From the NCBI GenBank assembly GCA_965224275.1, contig CBDCYR010000003.1, forward strand, positions 42,627 through 106,626: a DNA stretch of 64,000 nt. Reading direction: 5' to 3'. The DNA comes from CAUZWH01 sp965224275 (GTDB lineage: Bacteria; Pseudomonadota; Alphaproteobacteria; SHVV01). The translations under genes were made by a program, and so were the position numbers. The notes under the pieces were generated by a model that was not told the origin of the DNA, ran no database searches, and worked only from the letters and a program-made list of their open reading frames with translations. The stretch's first letter is position 1; every line of letters starts with the position of its first letter. Shown piece by piece: positions 17,284-25,856 of the stretch.

Positions 17284-18258
17284 ATGGTAAAGGCAATTCA
17301 ATTTCGCACGACGGGCGGACCCGAGGTTCTCAAGTGGGAGGACGTCGACGTCGGCAAGCCGGGTTCGGGTCAAGTGCGGATTACCCATCGGGCCATCGGA
17401 CTCAATTTCCTCGATTGCTACTTCCGCTCCGGTCTCTATCCAATGCCCAGTAAGCCCAGCGGCGTTGGGGTTGAAGGCTCGGGCGTTGTCGATGCGGTGG
17501 GCCGGGGCGTCAAGAACGTCAAGGTCGGCGATCGTATTGCCTACGTGTTAGGTCCACTGGGCGCCTATTCCGAAGCACGCCTCATCGCAGCCGAGCATCT
17601 GATAAAATTGCCCCGCGATATTGATTTTGGAACCGCCGCGGCCGCTATGCTCAAGGGCACCACCGCGCAGTATCTCATTCGGCGCACCTATCCGGTTAAG
17701 AAGGGCGACATCGTCCTATTCCATGCGGCCGCCGGTGGGGTCGGGATAATCGCGTGTCAGTGGCTCAAATCGCTCGGGGCAAAGGTCATCGGAACGGTCG
17801 GAAGCGACGAGAAAGCCAAGCTGGCAAAGCGCAACGGATGTTGGCAAACGATCAACTATCGCAAGGAAGATTTCGTCAAGAAAGTTACCGAGTTCACCAA
17901 GGGCGCTGGCGTGCCGGTGGTCTATGATTCGGTCGGCAAAGACACCTTCAACAAGTCACTCGAGTGCATGGCGCCGCTCGGCATGATGGTGCTATTCGGA
18001 CAATCGTCCGGACCGGTTCCCCCGTTCAACGTGGGCACGTTGGCGCGCGGATCGCATTTTGTTACCCGGCCCGGCCTCGGCCACTATATTGGGACGCGAG
18101 CCGATTACGAGGCGACTTGCCGCGACTTGTTTAAGACTATCCGATCGGGCGCGGTAACCATGCGGGTTAACCAACGCTTCGATCTCAAGGATGCCGCGAA
18201 GGCGCATCAAGCGCTTGAAAGCCGGCAGACGACGGGAGCAACCTTGTTGATTCCGTAG
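17284..18258 (+). CDS. Zinc-independent NADPH:quinone oxidoreductase (QOR/zeta-crystallin type)
   Basis: The 324-residue protein belongs to the medium-chain dehydrogenase/reductase superfamily. It has a GroES-like N-terminus (GLNFLDCYFRSGLYP, 40-54; GVEGSGVV) and a Rossmann fold with the QOR-type nucleotide loop HAAAGGVGIIACQWLK (about 150-165). It lacks the zinc-ligand cysteine cluster, as expected for quinone reductases. Homologues reduce quinones by single-electron transfer from NADPH in the cytoplasm. The ATG at 17284 follows AAGGGAGG. The C-terminus ends TGATLLIP as usual. It faces rho across a hairpin-rich region. Confidence 0.9.
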   Translation: MVKAIQFRTTGGPEVLKWEDVDVGKPGSGQVRITHRAIGLNFLDCYFRSGLYPMPSKPSGVGVEGSGVVDAVGRGVKNVKVGDRIAYVLGPLGAYSEARLIAAEHLIKLPRDIDFGTAAAAMLKGTTAQYLIRRTYPVKKGDIVLFHAAAGGVGIIACQWLKSLGAKVIGTVGSDEKAKLAKRNGCWQTINYRKEDFVKKVTEFTKGAGVPVVYDSVGKDTFNKSLECMAPLGMMVLFGQSSGPVPPFNVGTLARGSHFVTRPGLGHYIGTRADYEATCRDLFKTIRSGAVTMRVNQRFDLKDAAKAHQALESRQTTGATLLIP

Positions 18259-18280
18259 CTGCAAAACCATCGAAACACGA

Positions 18281-18338
18281 AACGGCCGCTGAAAGGCGGC
18301 CGCTTTCATTTGATCCTGGCCGCCTTTCAGCGGCCGTT
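18281..18338. terminator. Long inverted repeat acting as a two-way terminator
   Basis: A 21-bp perfect inverted repeat (18281-18301 and 18318-18338; arms AACGGCCGCTGAAAGGCGGC plus one base) encloses a 16-bp spacer. The right arm ends in TTTTCATTT on the plus strand. It lies between the convergent oxidoreductase gene and rho, the expected place for a bidirectional terminator. A smaller nested hairpin (CGGCCGC and GCGGCCG) sits in the left arm. Confidence 0.75.
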
Positions 18339-18424
18339 TTCATTTAGTCCTGGGCCGCCTTCCGGCCGGCCGTTTTCGTTTGACCTTGGGCCGCCCTCCC
18401 AGACAGCCGCTTTCATGCGAACTT
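18296..18424 (+). repeat. Degenerate tandem repeat of about 36 bp, four units
   Basis: Units begin near 18296, 18318, 18353 and 18389. Each has the form GGCCGCC, a variable hairpin core, CCG, then TTTCATTTG-like tail. The last two copies are progressively diverged (GGCCGCCTTCCGG and GGCCGCCCTCCCAG). Each unit can fold on its own, so the array is a run of decaying terminator-like hairpins downstream of rho. Confidence 0.7.
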
Positions 18425-18473
18425 CAATCGCTTTACGAGCGGGGGCGCTGGTGTTGGATGAGGGTTGATCCGC

Positions 18474-19730
18474 CTAAGTGTTCATGGTGTCGAAGAAATC
18501 ATTATTGCTCTTCGATTCCTTGAGTTTCTCGAGCAGAAACTCCATCGCATCAACCGTTCCCATCGGCGTCAAAATACGGCGCAATACCCACATCTTCGAC
18601 AGCGTACCCTTGTCGACCAGCAGCTCTTCCTTGCGCGTGCCAGACTTGAGCATGTCGATGGCGGGCCAAGTCCGCTTATCCGCGAGCTTACGATCGAGCA
18701 CGATTTCCGAGTTACCGGTACCCTTAAACTCTTCAAAGATCACTTCGTCCATGCGACTACCGGTTTCGATCAGGGCGGTTGCAATGATAGTCAGCGACCC
18801 TCCCTCTTCGATATTGCGTGCCGCGCCGAAAAACCGTTTCGGCCGTTGCAACGCGTTGGCATCGACACCGCCCGTCAGGACCTTTCCCGATGACGGTACG
18901 ACGGTGTTGTAGGCACGGGCCAAACGGGTGATCGAATCAAGCAGGACCACAACATCCCGCTTATGCTCAACCAGGCGTTTCGCTTTTTCCATCACCATCT
19001 CGGCGACTTGCACGTGCCGGACGGCGGGTTCGTCAAAGGTGGAACTGATCACCTCGCCGTTGACCGACCGATCCATATCGGTGACTTCTTCGGGTCGCTC
19101 ATCGATCAGCAAAACGATCAGATAGCACTCCGGATGATTCACCGCGACGGCATGAGCAATGTTTTGCAGGATGACCGTTTTACCCGTCCGCGGCGAGGCT
19201 ACGATCAAGGCGCGCTGCCCTTTGCCGAGCGGCGAGATGAGATCAATGACCCGTGTACTGCGGTCGGTCACCGTCGGATCCTCAACTTCTAATTTGATTT
19301 TTTCTTCAGGATAGAGCGGCGTGAGGTTATCGAAATTGACTTTGTGCCGGCTGTGCTCGGGATCCTCAAAATTGATGGTATTGACCTTAAGCAGCGCGAA
19401 ATAGCGCTCGCCATCTTTGGGCGCGCGTATCTGCCCCTCAACGGTATCGCCGGTCCGCAACGTAAATCGGCGGATTTGACTTGGACTGACATAGATATCG
19501 TCGGGACCAGGCAGATAGTTGGCCTCCGGCGATCTGAGAAATCCAAATCCGTCCTGCAGGATTTCGAGAACCCCACTGCCAGAAATTTGAATATCATTTT
19601 CGGCAAGCTGCTTGAGGATCGCAAACATCATATCCTGCTTGCGCAGGGCACTCGCGTTCTCAATTTCCAGCTGTTCGGCGTAATTCAGAAGCTCCGTCGG
19701 AGTCTTCTGCTTGAGCTCGAGAAGATTCAT
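18474..19730 (-). CDS. rho: Transcription termination factor Rho
   Basis: Rho is the hexameric RNA-dependent helicase that ends transcription. The 418-residue product has the N-terminal helical domain (MNLLELKQKTPTELL), a cold-shock-like RNA-binding domain with GFGFLRSPEANYLPGPDDIYVS (61-82), Walker A SPRTGKT (179-185), Walker B VVLLDSITRLARAYN, and the Q-loop/R-loop segment around GGVDANALQRPKRFFGAARN. Length and motifs are normal. Transcription runs away from the heme genes with its own upstream promoter. Its 3' end faces the hairpin array, which is notable for a termination factor. Confidence 0.98.
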   Translation of the reverse strand: MNLLELKQKTPTELLNYAEQLEIENASALRKQDMMFAILKQLAENDIQISGSGVLEILQDGFGFLRSPEANYLPGPDDIYVSPSQIRRFTLRTGDTVEGQIRAPKDGERYFALLKVNTINFEDPEHSRHKVNFDNLTPLYPEEKIKLEVEDPTVTDRSTRVIDLISPLGKGQRALIVASPRTGKTVILQNIAHAVAVNHPECYLIVLLIDERPEEVTDMDRSVNGEVISSTFDEPAVRHVQVAEMVMEKAKRLVEHKRDVVVLLDSITRLARAYNTVVPSSGKVLTGGVDANALQRPKRFFGAARNIEEGGSLTIIATALIETGSRMDEVIFEEFKGTGNSEIVLDRKLADKRTWPAIDMLKSGTRKEELLVDKGTLSKMWVLRRILTPMGTVDAMEFLLEKLKESKSNNDFFDTMNT

Positions 19731-19878
19731 ATTGCTCGGATGATGAGGTTTGCCAACGTTGACTCACGACCCACGTGTTGGGCTCGAAATTGTGCGCAAC
19801 GAATATTTGCGCAACGACGATTGGGGAGATGCATGTGGGCGCAGATTACGCTGCGCCGGGTTTAGAACCAGTCAGAGC

Positions 19879-19904
19879 ATTATATATTGCGCAGTAAATG
19901 TCAA
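19879..19904 (-). promoter_or_regulatory. Probable rho promoter and long leader
   Basis: On the minus strand TTGACA (19904-19899) and TATAAT (19884-19879) are both perfect boxes, but 14 bp apart, which is short. Reading TAATGC as the -10 box gives a 16-bp spacer instead. The transcript would have a leader of about 140 bases before the rho ATG. That leader contains a GGCGCAG/CTGCGCC stem near 19840-19860 and a doubled TTGCGCAACGA-like motif. A long leader suits autoregulated rho, but that is inference. Confidence 0.55.
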
Positions 19905-19951
19905 AACAAGACTTTGCAGGCAGATAGACAATACGTGATCTCGATTCCGAA

Positions 19952-20398
19952 CTAGAACGGCTTCGCCACCACCATTATCACCACAACCACCAATATTACC
20001 GCCGGCACTTCATTCGCTATTCGATAGACTCGCGCGCTGTGCCGGTTACGGTCCTCAGCGAATGCCCGACGCCAGTTGGAGTAGGTACCGTGTAGTGCCC
20101 CTAGCCCCAGAACGAGCGCTAGCTTGACCCAAATCCAGCCCGCGCTCCAGTCGACAATTCCAGGCGTCAGCAGCAACAAAATACCAAAGATAAACGTCGC
20201 GGACATGGCCGGATTAATGATCCCGCGAAGTAATCGTCGCTCCATCACTTTGAGCATCGCCGATGCGGGAGATCCTGGATCAACATCGCAGTGATAGACG
20301 TAAAGTCGCGGTAGATAGAGCATGCCGGCCATCCACGCGACCATCGATATGATGTGCAGAGCTTTGGTCCACAAATAAAACTCAGCGAGCCAGGTCAC
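19952..20398 (-). CDS. hemJ: Protoporphyrinogen IX oxidase HemJ
   Basis: HemJ is the membrane-embedded enzyme of bacteria lacking HemG/HemY. It oxidises protoporphyrinogen IX to protoporphyrin IX before iron insertion. The 148-residue product has the expected conserved His and four membrane segments: WTKALHIISMVAWMAGMLYLPRLYVYH (11-37), a second around 60-80 (IINPAMSATFIFGILLLL), WIWVKLALVLGLGALHG, and a C-terminal IVVVVIMVVAKPF-like helix. It overlaps hemH by 4 bp, so the last steps of heme synthesis are co-translated. Confidence 0.93.
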   Translation of the reverse strand: MTWLAEFYLWTKALHIISMVAWMAGMLYLPRLYVYHCDVDPGSPASAMLKVMERRLLRGIINPAMSATFIFGILLLLTPGIVDWSAGWIWVKLALVLGLGALHGTYSNWRRAFAEDRNRHSARVYRIANEVPAVILVVVVIMVVAKPF

Positions 20399-21462
20399 AG
20401 CCCCGCCTCCTCTTCAATCATTGGACACGGGCAAGCCGACATAGCGGGAGCACAGACCCGACCCCCTGTCGCCGAATCAACTCTGGTCTTGCGCGCCAGC
20501 GCGGCCCCCACCATGGCCCCGAGCCCAGCGATGAAACTTGGATGCGTTCCCGCTGTGGCGACGCGATGAAAACTCTTAACACCACAACGTTCTGCGAGGG
20601 CTCGAAACGTCATATCGAGTTCAACCAAGGTCTCGGAATGCTCAGAAACGAACGATATGGGCGCTATGATCACCGACTTTTGATCGCCACCAGCGCGCTT
20701 TATCTCGGTTTCGGTTGATGGGCCAATCCACTCAAGCGGTCCAACCTTGCTCTGATAACAGACAACCCAATCAAGCTTGCCACTAATTCGTTTCGATATC
20801 GTATCTATTATTGCGGTGGCTGTTCGCAGCACGTGATCGGGATAGGGATCGCCACTTTCGACGATACGTTTGGGCAGCCCATGAGCCGAGAACAATATGC
20901 GCAGGTGATTGGGCTCTTTGTTGCTTTCGGCGATGGTCGTTGCCAGCAATTCAGCCTGACATTGAACCCATTCCGCTTGCTCCGGATAGCAACACACGGA
21001 TGTGGTGGGCACCGATAACCCACTCTTTTGCGCCGATCGATGCCAGGCAGCCAGCGATGACGCGGTCGTGGTTGATGAGTATTGCGGGTAGAGCGGCACC
21101 AGCACGACCCGATCCGGCGCAAATTCCTTAACCCGATCAACAGTCTCTGATGTAAGCGGATGCCAATAACGCATGGCCACAAAAACACCGTAGGAATCGA
21201 TGTCCACGTGGTTTAGCTCCGTGGCAAGCGCGTCTGCCTGGCATTTTGTTTCAGCCAGAAGCGGTGATCCACCTCCGATTTTGCCATATATTTGTTTTGC
21301 CTCAGCCGTGCGACGACGGGAGATCCATCGTGCGAGCAAAAGCCGCAACACCGCTGGGACCCTCAATATGGCTGGATCGCTGAAAAGATTGCGCAAGAAC
21401 GGCTCAACAGCTTCAGGACGGTCAGGCGCACCGAGATTGAACAGGACAACCGCGATCTTCAC
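20395..21462 (-). CDS. hemH: Ferrochelatase
   Basis: HemH inserts ferrous iron into protoporphyrin IX to make protoheme. The 355-residue sequence has the family opening VLFNLGAPDRPEAVEPFLRN, RYWHPLT, the VPLYPQYSSTTTAS block, the catalytic-His segment ILFSAHGLPKRIVESGDPYP, VCYQSKVGPLEWIGPST, and the FVSEHSETLVELD block with the conserved Glu. It overlaps hemJ (downstream) and hemE (upstream) by 4 bp each. The C-terminal tail has a CAPAMSACPCP cysteine cluster that could bind an iron-sulfur centre, as reported for some ferrochelatases; that is inference. Confidence 0.96.
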   Translation of the reverse strand: MKIAVVLFNLGAPDRPEAVEPFLRNLFSDPAILRVPAVLRLLLARWISRRRTAEAKQIYGKIGGGSPLLAETKCQADALATELNHVDIDSYGVFVAMRYWHPLTSETVDRVKEFAPDRVVLVPLYPQYSSTTTASSLAAWHRSAQKSGLSVPTTSVCCYPEQAEWVQCQAELLATTIAESNKEPNHLRILFSAHGLPKRIVESGDPYPDHVLRTATAIIDTISKRISGKLDWVVCYQSKVGPLEWIGPSTETEIKRAGGDQKSVIIAPISFVSEHSETLVELDMTFRALAERCGVKSFHRVATAGTHPSFIAGLGAMVGAALARKTRVDSATGGRVCAPAMSACPCPMIEEEAGL

Positions 21463-22526
21463 GACCGCGGTCTCTCCCAGGCGCGAATTATTTCACCAAG
21501 GTGAGCGACGTTGTCCGGCGGTGTTTCTGGCACGATGCCATGCCCGAGATTGAATATATGGGAAAATGGTGCAAATTCACTGAGTAGCCGAGCTGCCTCC
21601 TGCTCCAACGCCACCCCGCCGGCAACCAGAATGGAGGGATCCAAATTTCCCTGAAGAACGGGATTGTCGCCGAGATTCCGAGCCGCCCAGCCGGCCTCTA
21701 CCGTGGTATCCAAACTCACCCCGTCAACACCGGTGGCAGATCCGTAGCCGACCATCATCGAGCCGGCACCACGTGGAAATCCGATGATCGGTACAGTGGG
21801 ATGCCGGGCTTTGAAACGTGCAACGATTTCCGCAACTGGTTCAACACACCAACGCCGGAACGATGGCAGCGCCAGCAACCCCGACCAGGTATCAAATATC
21901 TGAACAATGTCCGCGCCGGCTTCAACTTGCTGGTCGAGATACGCAACTGTCGCATCCGTGAGTAGGCGGATCAGGGTCGCAAACTCATCCGGTTCGGCGG
22001 CCGCCCATCGGCGGGTCGCCATGAACTGGCTTGAGCTACCGCCCTCGACCATATAGACGGCCACCGTCCAGGGTGCGCCAGCAAATCCGATCAATGCCGT
22101 ATCCGACGCAAGCTCAGTACGTACGCGTTTCAAGGTTTCAAAAACCGGACTAAGATGGTCCAAAATCCCCCGCGACTCCAGCTTAGCGACATCCTTGGCG
22201 GACCGTATGGTTGGTTCAAGACGTGGTCCGGTGCCTTCTAGATAACGAACCGTCTGACCCAGTGCGTCAGGGATCAATAAGATATCCGCAAACACGATTG
22301 CCGCATCGGGGTGGAACCGCCGAATCGGTTGTAGCGTCACCTCAGCCGCAAGGTCCGGCGAGTAACATAACGTCAGAAAATCAGGAACCGCGCTACGAAT
22401 CTCGCGATACTCGGGTAAATACCGGCCTGCTTGCCGCATGAACCAAAATGGCGGCCGGGAGGGTATCGATCCCCCCTGTAACAGGCTAACGATCGATTTG
22501 TCGGAGTCAGGCAACTGAACGTTCAC
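21459..22526 (-). CDS. hemE: Uroporphyrinogen decarboxylase
   Basis: HemE removes four carboxyl groups from uroporphyrinogen III to give coproporphyrinogen III in the cytoplasm. The 355-residue product carries the signature RPPFWFMRQAGRYLPEYRE near residues 24-42 and the second conserved block GFAGAPWTVAVYMVEGG. The catalytic Asp lies in IVFADILLIPDALG. The ATG at 22526 opens MNVQLPDSDKS. It is the first gene of a hemE-hemH-hemJ operon that points away from the 400-bp gap. In Caulobacter and Rickettsia the origin lies next to hemE. Confidence 0.97.
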   Translation of the reverse strand: MNVQLPDSDKSIVSLLQGGSIPSRPPFWFMRQAGRYLPEYREIRSAVPDFLTLCYSPDLAAEVTLQPIRRFHPDAAIVFADILLIPDALGQTVRYLEGTGPRLEPTIRSAKDVAKLESRGILDHLSPVFETLKRVRTELASDTALIGFAGAPWTVAVYMVEGGSSSQFMATRRWAAAEPDEFATLIRLLTDATVAYLDQQVEAGADIVQIFDTWSGLLALPSFRRWCVEPVAEIVARFKARHPTVPIIGFPRGAGSMMVGYGSATGVDGVSLDTTVEAGWAARNLGDNPVLQGNLDPSILVAGGVALEQEAARLLSEFAPFSHIFNLGHGIVPETPPDNVAHLGEIIRAWERPRS

Positions 22527-22926
22527 GAGTTAAAAGACCTATCTTCAATACTAATAGAGAGTAATTAGGTAGATGTAGTTGTAGGGCGGTGAAATGTGGG
22601 GATCATAAAGTGTCCACCGAATGTTTGGCCGTAGCAGAATTTCCAACTCTGCGGAAGCGACATCGTGGAAAACAACCGGTGGTGTAACTGTCTACACGCA
22701 GCTACCAACGGCGTTGAATGATGTGAGTCACGGTGATTCATCTAGTGGATCACTAAGTTGATCATGCAATTAACCCCCTGGTTCCAAAAGTTGTGGCAAG
22801 GTCCTACAGAGAGGATAGATGCCGAGCAGCAGGGCTGATCCTTGATCAAACCGGTTCGTGTCGCAACGATCCACAATGTATTCCGTAGTTGGCACTGATT
22901 GACCAACAGCGTTATTCCAAGAGCGT
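22527..22926. promoter_or_regulatory. hemE/PPDK-regulator gap: divergent promoters and candidate oriC
   Basis: This 400-bp gap has no coding frame. Alphaproteobacterial origins known from Caulobacter and Rickettsia lie next to hemE. Here genes run mainly leftward on one side and rightward on the other, as bidirectional replication would favour, and two parS sites lie about 10 kb away. The left edge (22527-22575) is AT-rich and could unwind. Near-DnaA boxes (TTATCCACA): TGATCCACT on the minus strand at 22744-22752 and CGATCCACA at 22867-22875, each 7 of 9; weaker 6 of 9 matches lie at 22595 and 22791. No perfect box is present. It must also hold the promoters of both flanking genes. Confidence 0.5.
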
Positions 22927-23757
22927 ATGACTAAATTTCACGTGCACCTCATTTCCGACGCGACCGGTGAGACTCTCACGGCGCTGGCAAACGCCGCGAT
23001 AACCCAGTTTGAGGTGGCCGATTCATCGCAGCATTTATGGCCGATGGTACGGACTAAACAACAACTCGACGATGTCGTTGAAGATCTCAAGAGTAGCCCG
23101 GGCGTGGTTTTGTTCACGCTTGTTCAAAAGGATTTGCGCGATCACTTGGTGTCGTCGTGTCGTGTGCTGCGAATTCCCTGCGTGTCGGTGTTAGATCCCG
23201 TGCTGCGCACCTTGGCAGCATATTTCGGTGTCGAGAGCCAGGATCAACCCGGTCGCCAGCACGTGCTCGATGCAGACTACTTTAACCGGATCGACGCAAT
23301 GGACTTTGCGCTTGCGCATGATGATGGTCAGGCAACGCCGGCGCTTGCTGAAGCCGACGTCGTACTGGTTGGCGTTTCGCGAACGTCCAAGACACCAACT
23401 TGCGTCTATCTGGCCAATCGCGGGGTAAGAGCGGCGAATGTCCCCTTGATTCCCGGGCGTCCGCTGCCCGAGGATCTAACAACATTTACTGATCCCCTGA
23501 TTGGTCCTCTGATCGTCGGTCTGACGGCAAGCCCCGACCGGCTTGTTCAAATCCGCCGAAATCGGTTGTTGGAGCTTAAGGAAACCGCACAGACGCCATA
23601 TACCGATCCTGATGGAGTTCGAACTGAGGTAAGAGACGCCCGCCAGTTGTTCGCCCGCAACAATTGGCCAGTGATTGATGTAACGCGCCGCTCGATAGAG
23701 GAAACCGCAGCAAAGATATTGGCGCTGCTTGAACGCCGTCGCGAGACCAACTCGTGA
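22927..23757 (+). CDS. ppsR: Pyruvate,phosphate dikinase / PEP synthase regulatory protein (DUF299)
   Basis: This bifunctional ADP-dependent kinase and Pi-dependent pyrophosphorylase switches PPDK or PEP synthase off and on by phosphorylating and dephosphorylating a Thr. The 276-residue product opens with FHVHLISDATGETL (4-17). It has a P-loop GVSRTSKTPTCVYLA (149-163) and the C-terminal RRSIEETAAKIL segment. Two bacterial subfamilies exist (PPDK- and PEP-synthase-directed), and I cannot tell which substrate applies here. Its stop overlaps the maf start by 4 bp. Confidence 0.92.
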   Translation: MTKFHVHLISDATGETLTALANAAITQFEVADSSQHLWPMVRTKQQLDDVVEDLKSSPGVVLFTLVQKDLRDHLVSSCRVLRIPCVSVLDPVLRTLAAYFGVESQDQPGRQHVLDADYFNRIDAMDFALAHDDGQATPALAEADVVLVGVSRTSKTPTCVYLANRGVRAANVPLIPGRPLPEDLTTFTDPLIGPLIVGLTASPDRLVQIRRNRLLELKETAQTPYTDPDGVRTEVRDARQLFARNNWPVIDVTRRSIEETAAKILALLERRRETNS

Positions 23758-24347
23758 CCGAGCTTGTTCTCGCCTCGCGCAGTTCGATCCGACGCGAAAT
23801 GCTGGAACGAGCCGGCCTCATCAGCCGCGCCGTGCCCTCGAACGTTGACGAAGACTCGATCAAGGCGATATGCCGCAAGGAAGAACTCGATACCCGGGCG
23901 ACTGCCGAGCAGCTGGCTCGGTCCAAAGCTCTGGACGTCGCCCAGGCGGAACCCCAAGCGCTGGTGATTGGGGCCGATCAAATCCTGGAATTTGGCGAAG
24001 CCTGGTTGGGCAAACCGCGAAATCGAGCTGATGCAGCCGACCAACTACATCAGCTCAGCGGCCAGTCGCACCGATTGGTCACGGCTGTAAGTTTGGTTGC
24101 TGGTAAGACGGAGACCTGGCGGCACTGCAGTATCGCCACGTTGACGATGACGAACCTGGATGATCGCGGAATCGAGCAATATTTGGACCTAATTGGCGAC
24201 GCCGCATACGAAGCGGTTGGTGCCTACCAGGTTGAGGGCCGCGGTATTTGCTTATTTGATTGCATCGATGGCGATTTCTTTTCGATCCTGGGATTGCCGC
24301 TGCTACCGCTGCTACGGGAATTGCGTGCGCGGGGCGACGTGTTTTAA
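23754..24347 (+). CDS. maf: Maf-family nucleotide pyrophosphatase
   Basis: Maf proteins hydrolyse nucleoside triphosphates to monophosphates, favouring modified or non-canonical pyrimidines or m7GTP, and are linked to septum control. The 197-residue product has LVLASRSSIRREMLERAGL (4-22), the catalytic-base region IGADQILEFGEAWLGKP, the KARS-like segment LARSKAL, and the C-terminal GDAAYEAVGAYQVEGRG block. It starts with GTG overlapping the upstream stop (GTGA) and ends in TAATG shared with aroE. It resembles the YceF-like branch, but the substrate is uncertain. Confidence 0.92.
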   Translation: MTELVLASRSSIRREMLERAGLISRAVPSNVDEDSIKAICRKEELDTRATAEQLARSKALDVAQAEPQALVIGADQILEFGEAWLGKPRNRADAADQLHQLSGQSHRLVTAVSLVAGKTETWRHCSIATLTMTNLDDRGIEQYLDLIGDAAYEAVGAYQVEGRGICLFDCIDGDFFSILGLPLLPLLRELRARGDVF

Positions 24348-25213
24348 TGAGTATTACGGGACGCACGAAATTGGCCGGCGTTTTTGGCTGGCCGGTCGCA
24401 CATTCGCGATCGCCACTGCTGCATAATTATTGGTTAGCCGAATACGCAATCGACGGTGCCTATGTGCCGCTGGCGGTTGATCCGCTACATTTCGAGGACG
24501 CACTTCGATGCCTTGCCAAGTTTGGTTTCGCCGGCGCGAACATCACCGTCCCGCATAAGGAATCGGCGCTCGCGTGTGTGGATGAGGTTGATGAACTAGC
24601 CACGCGCATGGGCGCGGTTAACACCGTCATCGTCGGCCCGCGGGGAGAGCTCTGCGGCAGCAACACCGATGGCTATGGATTCATAACCAATTTGGCGACG
24701 GATGCACCCGAGTGGCACCCCGAACGCGGGCCCGCCGTGGTGATTGGTGCCGGCGGCGCAGCCCGAGGTGTCGTGGTTGCTTTGCTCGATGCGGGTGTGC
24801 CGGAACTTAAGATCGTTAACCGCTCGAGCGAACGTGCCGATGCGCTTACTCGCGATATCACCGATCCACGTCTCAGCCCTGCGGCCTGGTCGGAGCGACA
24901 TCTCGCCTTGGCCGATGCCGGTCTGCTTGTCAACACGACCGCGGCCGGACTCAGTGGGCATAACTCGCTAGATCTGGATCTCGATTTGCTGCCGCGTGAT
25001 GCGGTGGTGACCGACTTGGTTTACGACCCGCTGATAACGCCGCTTCTCCACCAAGCCCGTGACCGCGGCAATCCGGTCGTTGACGGGCTCGGCATGCTAA
25101 TTCACCAAGCGCGACCGGGCTTTGAGGCTTGGTTTGGGATTCAGCCCACGCCGACGACGGCACTGCGCGACCTGCTCGAGCGCGATATCGCAAACGATGA
25201 TGTCGCGACATGA
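24347..25213 (+). CDS. aroE: Shikimate dehydrogenase
   Basis: AroE catalyses the NADPH-dependent reduction of 3-dehydroshikimate in aromatic amino acid synthesis. The 288-residue product has the substrate site GWPVAHSRSPLLHNYWL (14-30), the catalytic-Lys block ANITVPHKESA, GAVNTV, SNTDGYGF, and the NADP Rossmann loop IGAGGAARGVVVAL. The C-terminal signature is DGLGMLIHQARPGFEAWFG. The ATG at 24347 shares its A with the maf stop codon. A longer frame back to 24260 only overlaps maf. Its end overlaps coaE by 4 bp. Confidence 0.97.
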   Translation: MSITGRTKLAGVFGWPVAHSRSPLLHNYWLAEYAIDGAYVPLAVDPLHFEDALRCLAKFGFAGANITVPHKESALACVDEVDELATRMGAVNTVIVGPRGELCGSNTDGYGFITNLATDAPEWHPERGPAVVIGAGGAARGVVVALLDAGVPELKIVNRSSERADALTRDITDPRLSPAAWSERHLALADAGLLVNTTAAGLSGHNSLDLDLDLLPRDAVVTDLVYDPLITPLLHQARDRGNPVVDGLGMLIHQARPGFEAWFGIQPTPTTALRDLLERDIANDDVAT

Positions 25214-25848
25214 TCATCCTCGGATTGACCGGATCGATTGGTATGGGAAAAACCGAGGCAGCAAAAATATTTCGTCGCCTCGAGGTTCCGGTTTTTGATG
25301 CCGATGCTATCGTTCACAAACTCCTTGGTACGAACGGGGAGGCGGTTACCGAGGTCGCCCGGTTATTTGCCAATGCCGTCCAGGATGGGATCGTCAACCG
25401 TCTGGTGCTAGGTGCAATGGTGTTCGATCAGCCCATCGAATTGAAGCGATTGGAGGGCATTCTCCATCCGCGGGTGCGGCGCGAAGAGGGGCGTTTTCTC
25501 GCCAATGCGTCGCGTCGCGGTGAGCCGCTGGTCGTGCTCGACATCCCACTTTTGTTCGAAAGTGGGCACGAGAACCGCTGCGACGCTACGGTTGTGGTAA
25601 GCGCTCCAGAATTCGTCCAACGCGGTCGTGTTCTCAGAAGGCCAGGCATGACGACAGCTAAATACGCTGCCATCCTGGAGCGTCAGATGCCCGATGCGGA
25701 GAAACGATCCCGCGCTGATTTTGTTATTCCGACCGGCCTGGGCAAGCGTTTCAGCTTGCAGCGGATTCGTCACATCATCACAATGCTGTGCGACCTGCCC
25801 GAGAGTGGATTCGCCGCGTCCTTACAACATCGGCACTTGTATGCGTGA
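25210..25848 (+). CDS. coaE: Dephospho-CoA kinase
   Basis: CoaE phosphorylates dephospho-CoA, the last step of coenzyme A synthesis. The 212-residue product begins MIILGLTGSIGMGKTEAAKIF, with P-loop GSIGMGKT at 8-15. The substrate-binding DADAIVHKL and the lid/core segments LVVLDIPLLFESG and RVLRRPGMT follow. Length and motifs are typical, though the C-terminal tail (about 190-212) is not conserved. It is coupled to aroE by an ATGA overlap and runs into dnaQ, whose GTG alternative start at 25845 would also overlap its stop. Confidence 0.95.
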   Translation: MIILGLTGSIGMGKTEAAKIFRRLEVPVFDADAIVHKLLGTNGEAVTEVARLFANAVQDGIVNRLVLGAMVFDQPIELKRLEGILHPRVRREEGRFLANASRRGEPLVVLDIPLLFESGHENRCDATVVVSAPEFVQRGRVLRRPGMTTAKYAAILERQMPDAEKRSRADFVIPTGLGKRFSLQRIRHIITMLCDLPESGFAASLQHRHLYA

Positions 25849-25856
25849 ACCTGCGT

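Noticed and set aside
19731..19951. tRNA or small RNA in the rho leader
   Set aside because: One GC stem is present, but there is no cloverleaf or conserved tRNA box.
22933..22948. TTTCACGTGCACC as a third parS
   Set aside because: The palindrome is broken on its right half and it lies in the opening codons of ppsR.
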